Origin: Carnegiea gigantea
Taxonomy: Eukaryota; Streptophyta; Magnoliopsida; Caryophyllales; Cactaceae
Direction: 5' to 3'
Assembly (NCBI GenBank): GCA_029747015.1
Contig: JAKOGI010000527.1
Coordinates: 67,001-131,000, forward strand
Length of the DNA stretch: 64,000 bases
Positions 11,346 to 23,117 of the stretch are shown here, piece by piece. Numbering within the stretch: the first letter of the stretch is position 1; each line of letters begins with the position of its first letter. Under the pieces are notes generated by a model. That model saw only the letters and a program-made list of their open reading frames with translations. It did not search any database and had not been told where the DNA came from. The position numbers were made by a program, and so were the translations under genes.

Positions 11346-11779
11346 GAATAAATCTCCTAAGCTGCTAAAATCAGAAGATTGGGGTTAAACTCCATATCCA
11401 TAGAAGGCCTAGCTGCAAACACTTTCATCAGTATGCATCAGTCCTCCCAAATTCGAACATTTTCCTCATTTCCTATTCTCTATCTAAACCCTTCTTTGAG
11501 CTAACTTTTTGCACGCCATATGCTTCTACATGCGTAGCTTGCATTCTCTCTCCTCCGAGCTTCAATAAATGATACTTTTAAGAAGTATTTCGCTGTGATG
11601 ATCTTGTGTGCTAATATGTCTTCAATTGTTTGTAGTCTTCACCTATGCTTTGCCAAAGTCTATAAATCTCTGAATCCCATTCCCCCTATAAATTTGGGCA
11701 TATACAATTCTTCCCATTTGTTCCAATGAATTTTTCATTTTTGGTCCGATGAACTTCACCAAAATTTTGTCAAGACAGC

Positions 11780-13060
11780 ATGGATTTCATCTAACGAAGT
11801 ATCCAACAAACCTGAAGATGCTCATGGCATATGAGGGTATGGCTTGAGCAATTGTCTTCAGGATGATCTCTTTCCCTAGACTAGACAGTAGCTTCTCGTT
11901 GTACCCCCGGAGCTTTTTCCAAACTCGCTCCTTAATTCCTGGAAAAATTGTATTTTTGGATTTGCCAAGAATAGTAAGGAGGCCAAGATATTTCTCACAA
12001 TGGTCCACCTCCCTTATCTACAATATAGACATAAGCTTATCTCGGAGATGAACACCTCCTATTGAAGAAAACCTCATATTTCTCCTTGTTGATTCTTTGA
12101 CCAGATGCTTCTTTAAATTATGCCCATCCACCTTCTGCATTCAGGGGATGTAGCTCTTACAAAGAAGGCACTACCATCTACAAAGAATAAGTGACATATT
12201 TGAGGTGCTCATTTGTATATTTTTATACCATGGATTAGTCCATCCTTTAGGACCTTAGACAGTAAGCTCGAGAAAGCATTAGCGCATGTGAGAAACAAAT
12301 CCGGGGAAATGGGGTCACCTTGCCTTTAGCCATAAGTAGGCGTGATAATTCCTTTTTGCTTGCCATTGATGATAAAGAAATACTGAGCTATGGAGATGCA
12401 TCTCAAAATTCGATTAACCCATGCTCCATCAAATCCCATTTTCTTTATGACCCAATCAAGGAATGGCCATTCCATTCTATCGTATGCCTTATTCACATCT
12501 AACTTGATCGCACAACCCCCTCTCCTTCTGCTTACCTTCCGCTTCAGGTTGTGGAAGGCCTCAAAAGCCACTAAAGCAATATCTTTAATCTGACGCTTTG
12601 GTACGAAAGTACTTTGCTACTTTAAAATAAGGCCTGGCAGGATCTTTTTGAGGTGATTTGGAATTGTCTTTGAAAAGATCTTATATAGTACGTTACATAG
12701 GCTTATTGGCCTACATTGAATGATAAATTTCGAGTCCTTGACTTTTGAATGAGCACAATATTTGTTTTGTCGACATGGCTCAGGTCAACCTCCCCCTCTA
12801 TGCTTTCTTTACAAAAGAGATCATGTCTAGCTGTACTATATCCTAACATTTCCTATAGAAGAGAGCATGTATTCCATTAGGCCCTAGAGTTTGTTTGGGA
12901 TACATCTCATTCAAGGTTACAAAGATTTCATCATCTGTAGGCTCTCTGTTAAGGTCAGTATTCATTTCACCAGTAACTCTACAGCATCAAAATTTATGGG
13001 GTTAGTGACAAAAAGAAATTAGAGAAATATCTTACCACCACCTGCTCCTACTCTTGCTCT
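11780..13060 (-). pseudogene. LINE ORF2 reverse transcriptase
   Basis: The best-preserved part is 12571-12326: MAFEAFHNLKRK, then CAIKLDVNKAYDRMEW, the RT palm block containing the first catalytic Asp, then MGFDGAWVNRILRCIS. The thumb lies at 12008-11787, with YLGLLTILGKSK and IAQAIPSYAMSIF. The second catalytic block (FADD) lies in the frame-broken interval between them and I could not read it cleanly. Stops and frameshifts exclude activity. Confidence 0.82.
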
Positions 13061-13439
13061 TAATTGACCCAATTTCCATTCCCACCTTTAAGGTGTTTAA
13101 TAGTATTTCTTCTTCTTCTGGAATTGACTTTGTAATGGAAATATGATGTGTTCTTGTTCCCACCCTTGGGATCATTTGTCCTCGCTCAAATATTCCAATA
13201 TGTTTCTTGCTTTTTGTGAAGATAATCTAGCTCAGCTACAAACTTTTTACATTTTACAATAATGTTACCAGAGGGGGGAAGTTTTTATGCCTTCTTTAAA
13301 GCCTTTTAGTCTCTCTTAATCATTTTTTGAGCTCCTAAAGAGTATTTCTACTCCAAATTTTGAGATCTTCAGTATGCTTATTCAACTTGACCCATGGTTC
13401 AAGGTCACCACCATTCCCCGTGCATTAGCTGTTATATGC

Positions 13440-14220
13440 TTGCAGTCTCTTTAGGGAATCAAATGGGCTCAAATTTAAATAGTTTGGCATCATAAGGTAT
13501 CCATCTTCGAGGTTTCATTTCAGGAATCAGTGCAGCATGATCAACATGGTATCTGGCATATAATGAAACCTTAACATTTGGAAATTTGCAGAACCAATTG
13601 ATGTTTGCAACGAACGTATCTAATCTCATTCTTGTACCATCCCTTTCCCATGTAGATAGTTCATCCATGAGACCTAAATCTTTGAATATGCAGCTATCAA
13701 CAACACTCCTAAAAGATTGCATTTGGTTCTCTTTTGCTTCTGCCTTCCTCCTTTTGCCCTATATAAAGTATTTCATTGAAGTCACCAAAGAAAATAAGAG
13801 GCTTTTCTGTCCTATCTATGATCTACTTCATAAGATTCCATATTTGGGGATCATTTGTATAGTTAGGCCAACCATAAAATCCAGCAATCAGCCACTCTCT
13901 TTCTCCATTATGGTCAAGGATGGCCAGTAAGATATAGTTAGGAGAATAAGCAACAATCATAGCATCAATATCTCTCAACCACATACCCAAACCCATTGAT
14001 CATCCTCTATTACTAAGGTAAATTCCATTAGAGAAACCAGAATGCAGTTTAATGCTATTAAGATCTCTATAATCCAACATTATCTCCATTAGGAATGTAA
14101 TATTGGGGATGTCTCTCCAAGCTCAAGTTTGGAGAACATCAACTGACCAAGGGTTGGTAAGTCTATGATAATTCCAACAAAAGATCTTTATGATACTTTT
14201 TGGTATATGATAAAGCCCAC
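13440..14220 (-). pseudogene. LINE ORF2 endonuclease
   Basis: ORF2 begins near 14200 with a block related to KIFCWNYHRLTNPWSV, matching the 'WNCRGLGNP' start of plant LINE endonucleases. The C-terminal part is open from 13722 to 13459 and carries DLGLMDELSTWER followed by RLDTFVANINW and, further on, VDHAALIPEM. The last corresponds to the catalytic SDH block with Ser changed to Val. The middle is broken by several stops. It is inactive. Confidence 0.8.
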
Positions 14221-14346
14221 CTCCTCAGCCATAGTAGAGGTATCACCTTATAGAAGTAGATCTACATCATTCACCTGAGGTTGAGATAACTCTAAGATAT
14301 CATTCTGTTGCACTATAGCTTGATGTTTCACTTTAATGTGTTTCCT

Positions 14347-15390
14347 TTATCGAGTTAGCCCTATGTTAAAATTCAGGGCATCATCTTTTAGGTTTAATGA
14401 GAAATGTTTAATTGTGTGTGCATCTGTATCCCTCAATCTCTTAGTAGTAGTATAGTCTTCATAATGATCTCCACCCCTTTTACCATTCTCATATTCTTTT
14501 GGTTCCACCATATGATTCTCAATCAAATTCACACTTCCATGGGGAGTTAAGATCTTCATGTTTTCTTTAGCTAGGGGCTCTTCTATTTATATTAAGGGCT
14601 TGCTAAAATCTCTTATGCAGCTTCAATGGCCTGCTCTTTCCTATTGGTCAAGCTGGCTAATGGGTACCTCCATATCTCTATTGTTCATCTCATATCTAAC
14701 CTCTTTTTGTATTCAGAACGCATGATTCATCTCTCTAATTTTAGCTCTGAGCCAAGGTCCAAAAAAATTCACTATTTTTGGATTATCATCGCACATTCTC
14801 ATCTCATGACCCAATTTTCCACAATGATCGCAAAAATTCGGTAGCCTTTCTATGTTGATGTGAATCTTTAAACAAAAATAAATACCACATTTTCCCCTTA
14901 AGTCCACTTCCAAGTGATCACCTAGAACACTAGCAATTCTACTATAATTTGCTATGTTCTTCATTTTGAGGGGAACCCCAAAGACCAAAACCCAAAACCA
15001 AGAATGCAAGAAATCAATATCTTCTCCCTGTGCATTGGCATGCCCCGTCTTGAGCACTAGATGATTTCTCATGATAGTCTAAGGGCCTCCATGTTGGATT
15101 CACTTTACATCAGCTTTGCATTTAAAATTAAATAAAAAATATTTTCCTCTAGGTCAGTTATGGTAACTCCAAATCTTCGATTACAAAAACACAGAATAAT
15201 ATTCCTCATAGCACCTTTGTTGACGATTTTGTCCGCCATCAACTTTCCCATTAAATTCAAATTGTTCAAACAGTAAAAAATTTCATCATCCCCTTCAAGT
15301 TCAATACCTTAACCTCCAGGTCTTGTGTCATTTGCATTAATTGATCTACCTCAGCCTCTATGATTGCATTACGAAGACCCGTTAAGCATC
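14347..15390 (-). pseudogene. LINE ORF1 (DUF4283-type RNA-binding plus CCHC knuckle)
   Basis: Plant L1 ORF1 proteins bind element RNA. Here the frame-shifted start contains LVGKLMADKIVNKGAM and a GPW-type block before 15072, typical of the DUF4283 domain. From 15072 to 14713 an open frame shows FLHSWFWVLVFGVPLKM and then a zinc knuckle, CDHCGKLGHEMRMC, a perfect CX2CX4HX4C. The downstream piece 14559-14347 (start MKILTPHGSVNLIENH) is the low-complexity C-terminal tail. At least two frameshifts break the ORF. Confidence 0.8.
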
Positions 15391-15400
15391 AATTGAATGG

Positions 15401-18400
15401 TTTTGAGCATGCCAATGAATCATTCTGAGTGTGTAAAGGCTATGGATTGAGAATTTAGGATCAACACTAAGTGGGTCTCAAAAAGGCAAAAGATTAGAAC
15501 CTTAGAAGCGTAGACAAAGCTCTGCACAGAGAGCAGGTTCAATGGATTAAAAGGACTCAATCTTTTGTTTGTTCAAAATTATAGACTTATGTCATCAATT
15601 TTGTAAATTTTATGCTAAAGTCAAGGGTTATAGAGGGCGTGATGATGACCACGGCCTGCATTAAGGATGCAGTCCCCGCAAATGCTTAGTTGTTTGGTAT
15701 GCTTGCTAAGATTGCTATCTCAGTGGAACCGCAGTGAGGTTTCTAGAAAACAAATAAAACCAAATACACCACTTTAAAAAAACCTTTAAGGATGGGACAC
15801 CAAAGGGACACATGCTTGAATAAAAGAAGGTTTTCAAAAGGTCCCCGAATAAATTAAATTACACTAAAAAACACAAATACAATTCAGTATGATATAATAA
15901 AGCAAATAAGAAGTACAGTTGCAATGTCCAAATAAAAAAGAAAAGGAAAGGAGAAAAAAACAATTATTTATAGCAGGCAGAGATTGAATCAATTACAACA
16001 TTGCATCCTTCCTCAAAATATAAAACTAAACTAAATTAAAACAAAACAAAAGAGAAAGGGAAAGGGAGGTGGGTGGATTAAAGAATTGAAAACCCTTAGG
16101 TTACCTGCCTGAATCACTTAGGGAACCTTAAGATCAAGAATTCAAGCCATGGTTTGTGCCTGGGAGGATCTTAAAGGTGGATTTATTAGGGTTTAGCTAG
16201 GTTCTCTCAATCTCACAGGCTTCTCTTGTTTTTTTTTTTTTTTGAAGATTGATCATGACTGATTTCTAGGTTAGCTGAATTAAGCCTAGGCTAAGGGTTA
16301 TCAGTGTAGAGGAGGGTTTTCTGGGTTTAGTCAGCATGTGAAAATTTTTGGACGTAAGATAAATTGATGCTAAAGTTTCTAAAATATGAGTCAAACACAA
16401 GGAACCAAGTTCTGTTTTGGGTTAGCCTATGGGCAGTTTTCTAGCTCAGAATTGTTTGGGACATAACTTTCTCGTCTGAACTCTAAGTTGGGTGATTCCT
16501 TTTTTTAATGTGAAATATTGTTGAGCTTAGTTTCTAATGACTTCAATTTCATAGAATTTAGATAAGTGTGAAAAAAGATATATAGTTAAAAGATTGGGCA
16601 AATGTCTTTTTTAACACATGTCGGTAATCAACTCTTTTTTTTTGTTGCTTATCACATTTGAATTGAAAATATATCATTAGAAAGCTCATCCAGTAATGAA
16701 TATAAATATCTTGACTCAATAAGTTTATGCATCCTTGAGTGGTGAGAAAAATAAGAGAAGATCAGCTAAACATTGAGTAACCTCAATTTGGACACATTTG
16801 GCCTTTTTAGGTCCTTTAAATTTTTTTTGGTGCAAGGCCCAGATCACAGTAGTGGGAAAAAAGGACATTTCCCTCTATGAATCCTATGTTGGGATTTGGA
16901 CGTCCCTATAAAGAGAAGTCAGCGTTCTTGGCTGAGGCCAATCTTTATCGTCAAAGATGAGATAACTGAGGCACTTCTTTTATTATGCCTCAAACAAGGA
17001 AGGAGTTTTTGAAAAGTGGTTTAAATTTAAAAGAAACTATTTCTGAAACAAGAATGACTCCTGTGCCCAAAAAAAAGGTAAAATTGGTGAAAACTAGTCT
17101 GGGAGCCTAAGAAGATCAGTTCAGTGTCTTGGTTACGAACTTGTCACTTTTTTCATTTTAATTACGGCTCATAGTAATACATTTTTAGATATGCTAAGTG
17201 TTGGTCAATACATTTTTTAATAATGAAAGTACGAGAAACACACATGTTTGTGCAAAGAGGAATATACATAAGAGCACACTAATACAGACTTAGGGACTAA
17301 ATTTGCTGATGTATAGTGGGTTTAAATTCGGAATCAGATTGCTCTACATACTGATCATCGTGGGACTTGTATCCACTTTAGATCAAAACCCTATGTAGTT
17401 GAGGGACTCCGTCTTGAGCCTATTAATTCCACTGGGATGAGTAGGGATTATTTTTTTCCTATCTAATAGTTATGTTAAGAGAGCTTACAAACAAGTCGCT
17501 TCTAGAGTTGGATCGATTTTGGTGGGAATAAAGAGTGGCTGAGGGCCCCAACTTTAACACCTAAGGGTACAAAGCTAAATGAGCTGATTAATCCAAATTT
17601 AGGCATGAGTATGCTGGTTAGACCTCTTGATATTTCAATTTCAGATGCAAAAATAACACCTCGAGTATGGAATAGAATGAACCTTTTTGTGGAGTTAATA
17701 GATTGCCATTTGATGGCTAGTGGGTTTTAGATACCCAGGATGGTCCCCGCCAATGGTTTGCTACCAAATAAGAGGATGCGATCAACTATTCGGTCATCTT
17801 TGATCTAAAAAACGTCAATCAGGGTAAATGATATTTAAAGGTTATTTACATGAAAGTGACAGTGGACCATCTTAGAGATGAGATATGAATGAGTTTCTAA
17901 CTATGTTCTCAAATTTGATGAAGAGCCATGACCGTACGTTGAAGAATATGTCAGCCCTAAGCACAAGCATGCAAAAATTATAGAAAAATGTAGAACTGCA
18001 TGCAGCAATCATTATTCAGTATTCAGTCAAATTCGTTTATGACTCATGATTAAGGCCAAAACGATCATGAAGGGATTCTAATTATACCATCATTTCCTAG
18101 GTCACTTTATGTCATAAATCAAATTTGATCAACAATAGATTAGCGACTTTTAGACAGTTTATTTTACTTTTATTAGTTGAGTTGATTTTATTACAAATAG
18201 AATAAGTGATGCTTAACATAAAATTATGAACGTTTATTATTCGAGCTTTTCCTATACAAGAGTTTTCCTACATACAAAGATCCAGAAGCAAAACAAATAA
18301 AGGTCTTCAACCCCATGGATATGAGGATTGTCCAGTGTTCAACTTTTTGAGGGGCCCTTAACTTCCACTAAGATAAAATATGAGTTCCAATATCCACAAG

Positions 18401-20183
18401 GACATCACAGGCATCCATTTATTTAAAAGGAGTCATTGATTCATAAACTACTCATGGACTATTTTAAAAGAAAATTTCAAAACTCAGGTAAGATAAGCGT
18501 TAAAAATTCCAAAATAATTTCAAAAGTTCGGTTACTCTATAAGAAGCCAACTGTTAAATTTCGTCAATTTTGGAAATTATTAAGTTAGTTTAAAATTTTT
18601 ATGAATATGTAACTCTTGCACCTGATGAAGTTAAGTGAGAACCAAATTCAAAACATTATAATTTTTTGGAGGAGGACCCAAAAGATGTGATTCAGTGAAA
18701 ATTTTCCTTTTAATGCATAATATGACTAAGAAAATTATTAGATGCAAATTCCATTGTATTTGACTCTAGTGAAGGAAAAACTTAAATGCTAAATGGCGGC
18801 ATATTGTTATATTTATCAAAAATTATTAAAAGATACTTTTACAAAATTTCTATAGAAGGGATACCCAGACATACTAAGAATTATGTCAAATCTTTATTAC
18901 AAATTTGAACCCGCTCTAATACATTTCTATAGATTTTTCAAGGAATGAGTTCGGCCTAAGTAGTACAAGAATTACATTTCTGCAATACCATACCGAATTT
19001 GACAAATAATATCTTCCTAATTATAGACAGTTAAGAGACACAATTTACCAAGTAGAAAGATCCAGAAGTTTAGATTATGTCACTTGAAGAACATTTTTAT
19101 AGAAAAGTTCAGTAAGGTCACATAAATAGGGGAAAAAAAACAAACAAAGAAAGGTCATCAATGTCGGCATATGTAACGCTTTAAAGAAAAATAGATGATG
19201 TGGATAGCTTAGGAGTTGGATTTTGATGCTTTTTGAAAAGCTTATTCGCTGATCTAACTTATGACACAAAAATCAAACTAATTGGACTTCGAATACACCT
19301 AATAAAAAAAAATCCTAGAGCATTAAGTTTATATGAGTTTCTGATTTAAACTACTTGACTCCAAGTCAATCATATTATATGTTTTTAATCATGACTTTGC
19401 CCATTTTTTGACTTTTTAGATCATAATAAAGGGTGGAAGTGAGAAAATTAATTAAAAAAACACAAAACATGCATTATTCCCTGATCACTCTTGATTCTCA
19501 CCATTCGCGTTAAAAAGACAAGTAGTATTCCATTCAAGTATGCGGAACGACCATGAAGCCCCTAGAGGAACAGATGAACAAAACTAGAGTCAAAAGACCA
19601 TCAAAGACCAGCTTGACCCAGAAAAATATAAGGAAACAACAAACTTTTAGTAGAACATTGATAATAAACAAAGTAAAATAAGAGTAACATACATGAAATG
19701 ATGCCAACATATGAAATAATGGTCCTCTAAAATACAGATTATGACTTTAAAAAACAAAATAAGAAATACTAACAACATATAAAATAATGATCTCAAAAGG
19801 AATGTAGGTAAAGAACGAAAACAATTTCTTTAAAAGAAGGGAAATAAGAAAGATGAACTGAAAGAAAAAAATAGAGGGATTAAGCACAATATTCACATAA
19901 TAATAAAACTTAGACTTACTTTTGCATAGTTTGACATGTAGAAAATATTTTAGATATTTTTTTTAAAAAAAAGATTTGAAGAAAGATGAACTTAGAAAAT
20001 TAGTCAAAACACTTAGCCTTCAAAGTGTTCTAGACCAAAAAATAAATTAGAAGGATTAAATTAAACATAATCAACTCTAAGAGAAAGAGATAATTTAAAG
20101 TTAAATGATCTAACTACTTGAAATTAGAGAGAATATGCAAGAAGAGAGACAAGTGAAAATTAGGATTTTTTTTTTTTCCTTAA
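15401..20183. other. 4.8 kb of AT-rich sequence with no recognisable gene
   Basis: Both strands were read. No frame longer than about 70 codons looks protein-like and no transposon domain was recognised. There is a poly(T) run near 16220-16238, and AAAGATCCAGAAG occurs at about 18279 and 19056. The composition resembles old LTR-retrotransposon non-coding sequence, but I cannot assign it. Confidence 0.5.
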
Positions 20184-21291
20184 ACAAGATGTATACCAAG
20201 CCCCATGCAAACTACTAGTTCCACGCCCCTAACTAATGTATACCAAGCCCTATGCCAACTACTAGTTCCACCCTTGGACCTCGTCAAATTCATATCCAAG
20301 CTTTCCTCATAAAGAATGCCTCTAAATAAGCACAACCCTTGCTTTGATACGAACTTTTACCCACTCAACGAAGTCCGATTGGGTGTTTATGCTTTGTTAG
20401 AAATCCTAGTGAATCTACTTTTGGAATTTAGAATAAATTCCAGTAGCACTTTGTATTTTCTTTCCCTAAAGATGCAAAACCCCAACTACTATAGTGCAAG
20501 CTTTTGTGTATAGGCTTGATGTTTCTACCCAAGGATGCTGAGTTAATGCAAGTTCTAGTTTATTTACTTCTTAAGATATCTATTTAGCTCCATGTATTAA
20601 TGAATTGGATTCCATTTGAGACAAAAATGGTCACAAATATGTGGAGTGTTCCATAAAATTCAGCTTTGGAGCAATTTGAATTTTGGCACAATTTGAAGAA
20701 AATCTATATGTAAAGCTTAGAATTTCTCCACATGGAATGAGTCTTCATCCACCAAGGAAGAGTTTCCAAGTAGAGGCACTTCTGTTGGATGATTACAACT
20801 CTCGTGAACCTTAGTAGAAGTTGGAAGAGAAATCCTGAAAATTTTATCTCATGGAATTTGTCATTTCTTTAGATTTTTGATTTATTTCTTGAGATAATTT
20901 GTAGGACTCTAATCGGTCCACTTCACTAATAAGTCAACGAGTTCCCCTAATTTTGTGTACTTATAGACCCATTCTCTCAATGTATTCTTAGATTTGATAA
21001 ATGAAGGAATTGAACGTCAGAAGGCCATTTTCTCTTAAAAATCTGTTAATGTTTATATCTTTTCTAGAGTGGTGATTTAGAATATTTTCTTTAAATATAT
21101 CTTTGATGGATTTAAGCCTTTATGAGATTGAATGAGTGTAGAATATTCATCCTCTTTACGGATCTGAATTTGGGGGCTCGAATCTTGCAATCCCCTTGAT
21201 TCTTAGAGATTTAACCAAAGAGGAACATCCATTGTTTTGTCTTTCTCTTGAGTGTTTTATGATCTTAGTAATTGAAGAATTATCTTGATCA
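20184..21291 (+). repeat. Gypsy 5' LTR
   Basis: Direct counterpart of 28448-29315. Shared blocks include GCACAACCC, CAAAACCCCAACTACTATAG and AGTTTATTTACTT. It ends TTGATCA just before the primer site. The exact start is approximate because of decay. It carries an internal tandem duplication (20189-20271), and an interval of about 240 bp (roughly 21030-21260) that is missing from the 3' LTR. Confidence 0.75.
20189..20271 (+). repeat. Tandem duplication inside the 5' LTR
   Basis: A 36-bp unit (ATGTATACCAAGCCC...AGTTCCAC) occurs at 20189-20224 and 20236-20271 with two mismatches and an 11-bp spacer. The 3' LTR has one equivalent, so the duplication arose after insertion. Confidence 0.75.
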
Positions 21292-21294
21292 AGT

Positions 21295-21306
21295 TGGTGT
21301 CAGAGC
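21295..21306 (+). promoter_or_regulatory. Primer binding site, tRNA-iMet type
   Basis: TGGTGTCAGAGC differs at one base from TGGTATCAGAGC, the standard plant retrotransposon site complementary to the 3' end of initiator tRNA-Met. It lies 3 bp after the LTR end. Confidence 0.8.
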
Positions 21307-21749
21307 TAAAAGCCCTTTTTGGGTTGATTATTTAATTGAAACCCTTACCTTCATTATTCAATTAACCCTCAGCCTTCACTCCTAGATCCATCCTCAAAAA
21401 CCTACACTTTGATTTCATTGAATTTCTTTCACTTACCGATATTAATCAAGCCTTATTAGTCTACAAAGAACCCGAAAATAGCCTAAATACAAACCTAACA
21501 CAAAACATAGCCCTAACGCCACAAACAAGGCCTTCATAAAATCATAAGAATCCGCAGGAACCAAGTTTAACATGGTCACACTAGCCTCGCTGTGTCAAGC
21601 TTCCCTGACAGTGTCAAAGGTTGTGTCAAGGCCTTTTTGTCCATGTCAAGGCATGTGTTGTAGGACATAATCTATGTCATCCCCTATCTATCTAGCTATG
21701 TACACATGAGATTTTACTCCAAAACCACTCAAATTTGGCCAATGATGGT

Positions 21750-22540
21750 GAACAGTGCCAGCCTAAAGAGGCTCACAACTGAGCTGGAGCAAATAAAAGA
21801 AATCATTTCCACTAGGAGAAGAACACATCATTGTGAATAAGATGTGAGTGCTATTTATGTTGCCTATTCTCTTTCTCATGAAGATTATGAAGATGAGGAA
21901 AGGAGAAATAGGAGAAGAAGGCCTCCAAGGGATGCCAACCTTAACCGAGAAAGCTAACTAGATTATGTTCAGTTGATGAAGAGGATCTGTAAACTTAAGG
22001 AGTCCAAAGATGTGAAGTCCTTAAAAATGGCTATTCTAAAGATGAAAGGGTATGCATCCCAGTGGTATGAGAACTCAAAGAGGAATAGACTAACGAAGGC
22101 CCATTCTAAGATCAAGAAATGATCTAAACTCAAGAAGCACATGCATTATGGTTTTCAACTTACTTCTATATGGAAGAGCTTTATCTCAAGATCACCTTTC
22201 TTGGTCAAGAGAATCTTGAGTGGAAGAGTATATTAGGTAGCTTGAACAATTCCAAGTGAGGATTGGACTGAATGAAGATCCCAAGTTTACGATTACTAGG
22301 TTATCAAGGGTCTATCCCCTAATATTGGTAACAAGATAAACTTGCAACCTTACCTCCCATTTGATGATGTTTGCAATCTAGCTATCAAAGTCAAGACCAA
22401 AACCACCCTAACCTATATCAAAGTCCTAGACAACGATAAGGGAATCACTAGTGAGCCCTAAAAGAGGTTAGAAGGGAATAGATACTTTAAATGTCATGGC
22501 TATGGTCATTTCGAAACCAATTAACCCAATAGAAAGATTT
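21750..22540 (+). pseudogene. Gypsy gag
   Basis: Degenerate gag nucleocapsid region. Pieces such as MKGYASQWYENSKR (about 22040-22085) correspond to the Retrotrans_gag core. A zinc-knuckle relic at about 22485-22535 reads YFKCHGYGHFETN, then a TAA where the last Cys should be, then PNRK. The first Cys is Tyr. Both losses remove zinc binding. The reading frame changes repeatedly. Confidence 0.7.
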
Positions 22541-22699
22541 TCACCTTTAGAGAGGTAAAAGAGAACCATGGCTTCAAGGAAGAGACTAGTGATAATGATT
22601 TTGAAGTCAAGGATCGTACTTTAGTTACTCCAGATGTTGAAGAATTGTTGTAATTCAAAGAGCACTTTATGTCAAAGAGGTTCCTTTTGAGGCATAACA

Positions 22700-23117
22700 A
22701 AGTGAGTAAATCTTTCATACTCAGTGTACAATAGGAGGCAAAGTATGTGAGCTAAATGTTGATAGAGGAAGTTATACCAATGTGGCTTTAATGACACACA
22801 TTGACAAGCTATGATTTCCCACTATGATGCATCCAATCCTTTACTCTATCTAATGGCTTAAATGAGGGAGCGAGGTAACCGTTTCTAAACAAGCTCTTAT
22901 TTCCTTTTTGGTTGGTCCATATTGTGGTGATGTATATGTGATCTACTCTCTATTCATGCATGTCATTTATCACTTGGCAGACCTTGGTTGTATGATAATG
23001 ATGTGATTCACAATAGTCATGCTAACACATATACGTCCAAGCATAAGGATCATAGTCTCACTTTGGCCCCATTGCCTGATGATTTACTACAACACTTGGC
23101 CTACACCCTATGAAGGA
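22700..23117 (+). pseudogene. Gypsy aspartic protease region
   Basis: The translation shows a GGKVCELNVDRGSYTNVAL-like stretch (about 22733-22790), matching the 'LIIDSGSCTNIVS' protease core of plant gypsy elements but with DRG in place of the catalytic DSG. It runs on to a SFITWQTLV-like segment (about 22965-22990), matching the region before the conserved LLGRPW. The nested LTR starts at about 23118, directly after this. Confidence 0.6.

Larger units (their letters stand above)
9390..15400 (-). mobile_element. Second L1-type LINE, both ORFs present but decayed, invaded by a copia-type LTR
   Basis: On the minus strand the order is ORF1 (15390-14347), endonuclease (14220-13440), RT (about 13060-11780), the inter-domain block (11780-11345), an inserted LTR (11345-10488), zinc domain and C-terminal region (10487-9390). 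This is a near full-length plant L1 layout of about 5 kb without the insertion. Stops and frameshifts are frequent throughout. It runs opposite to the LINE at 1-7318, and the sequence differs enough to be another lineage. Exact ends were not resolved. Confidence 0.85.

Noticed and set aside
11191..11388. 65-codon plus-strand frame
   Set aside because: It lies in the copia-type LTR and the LINE junction, with no family features.
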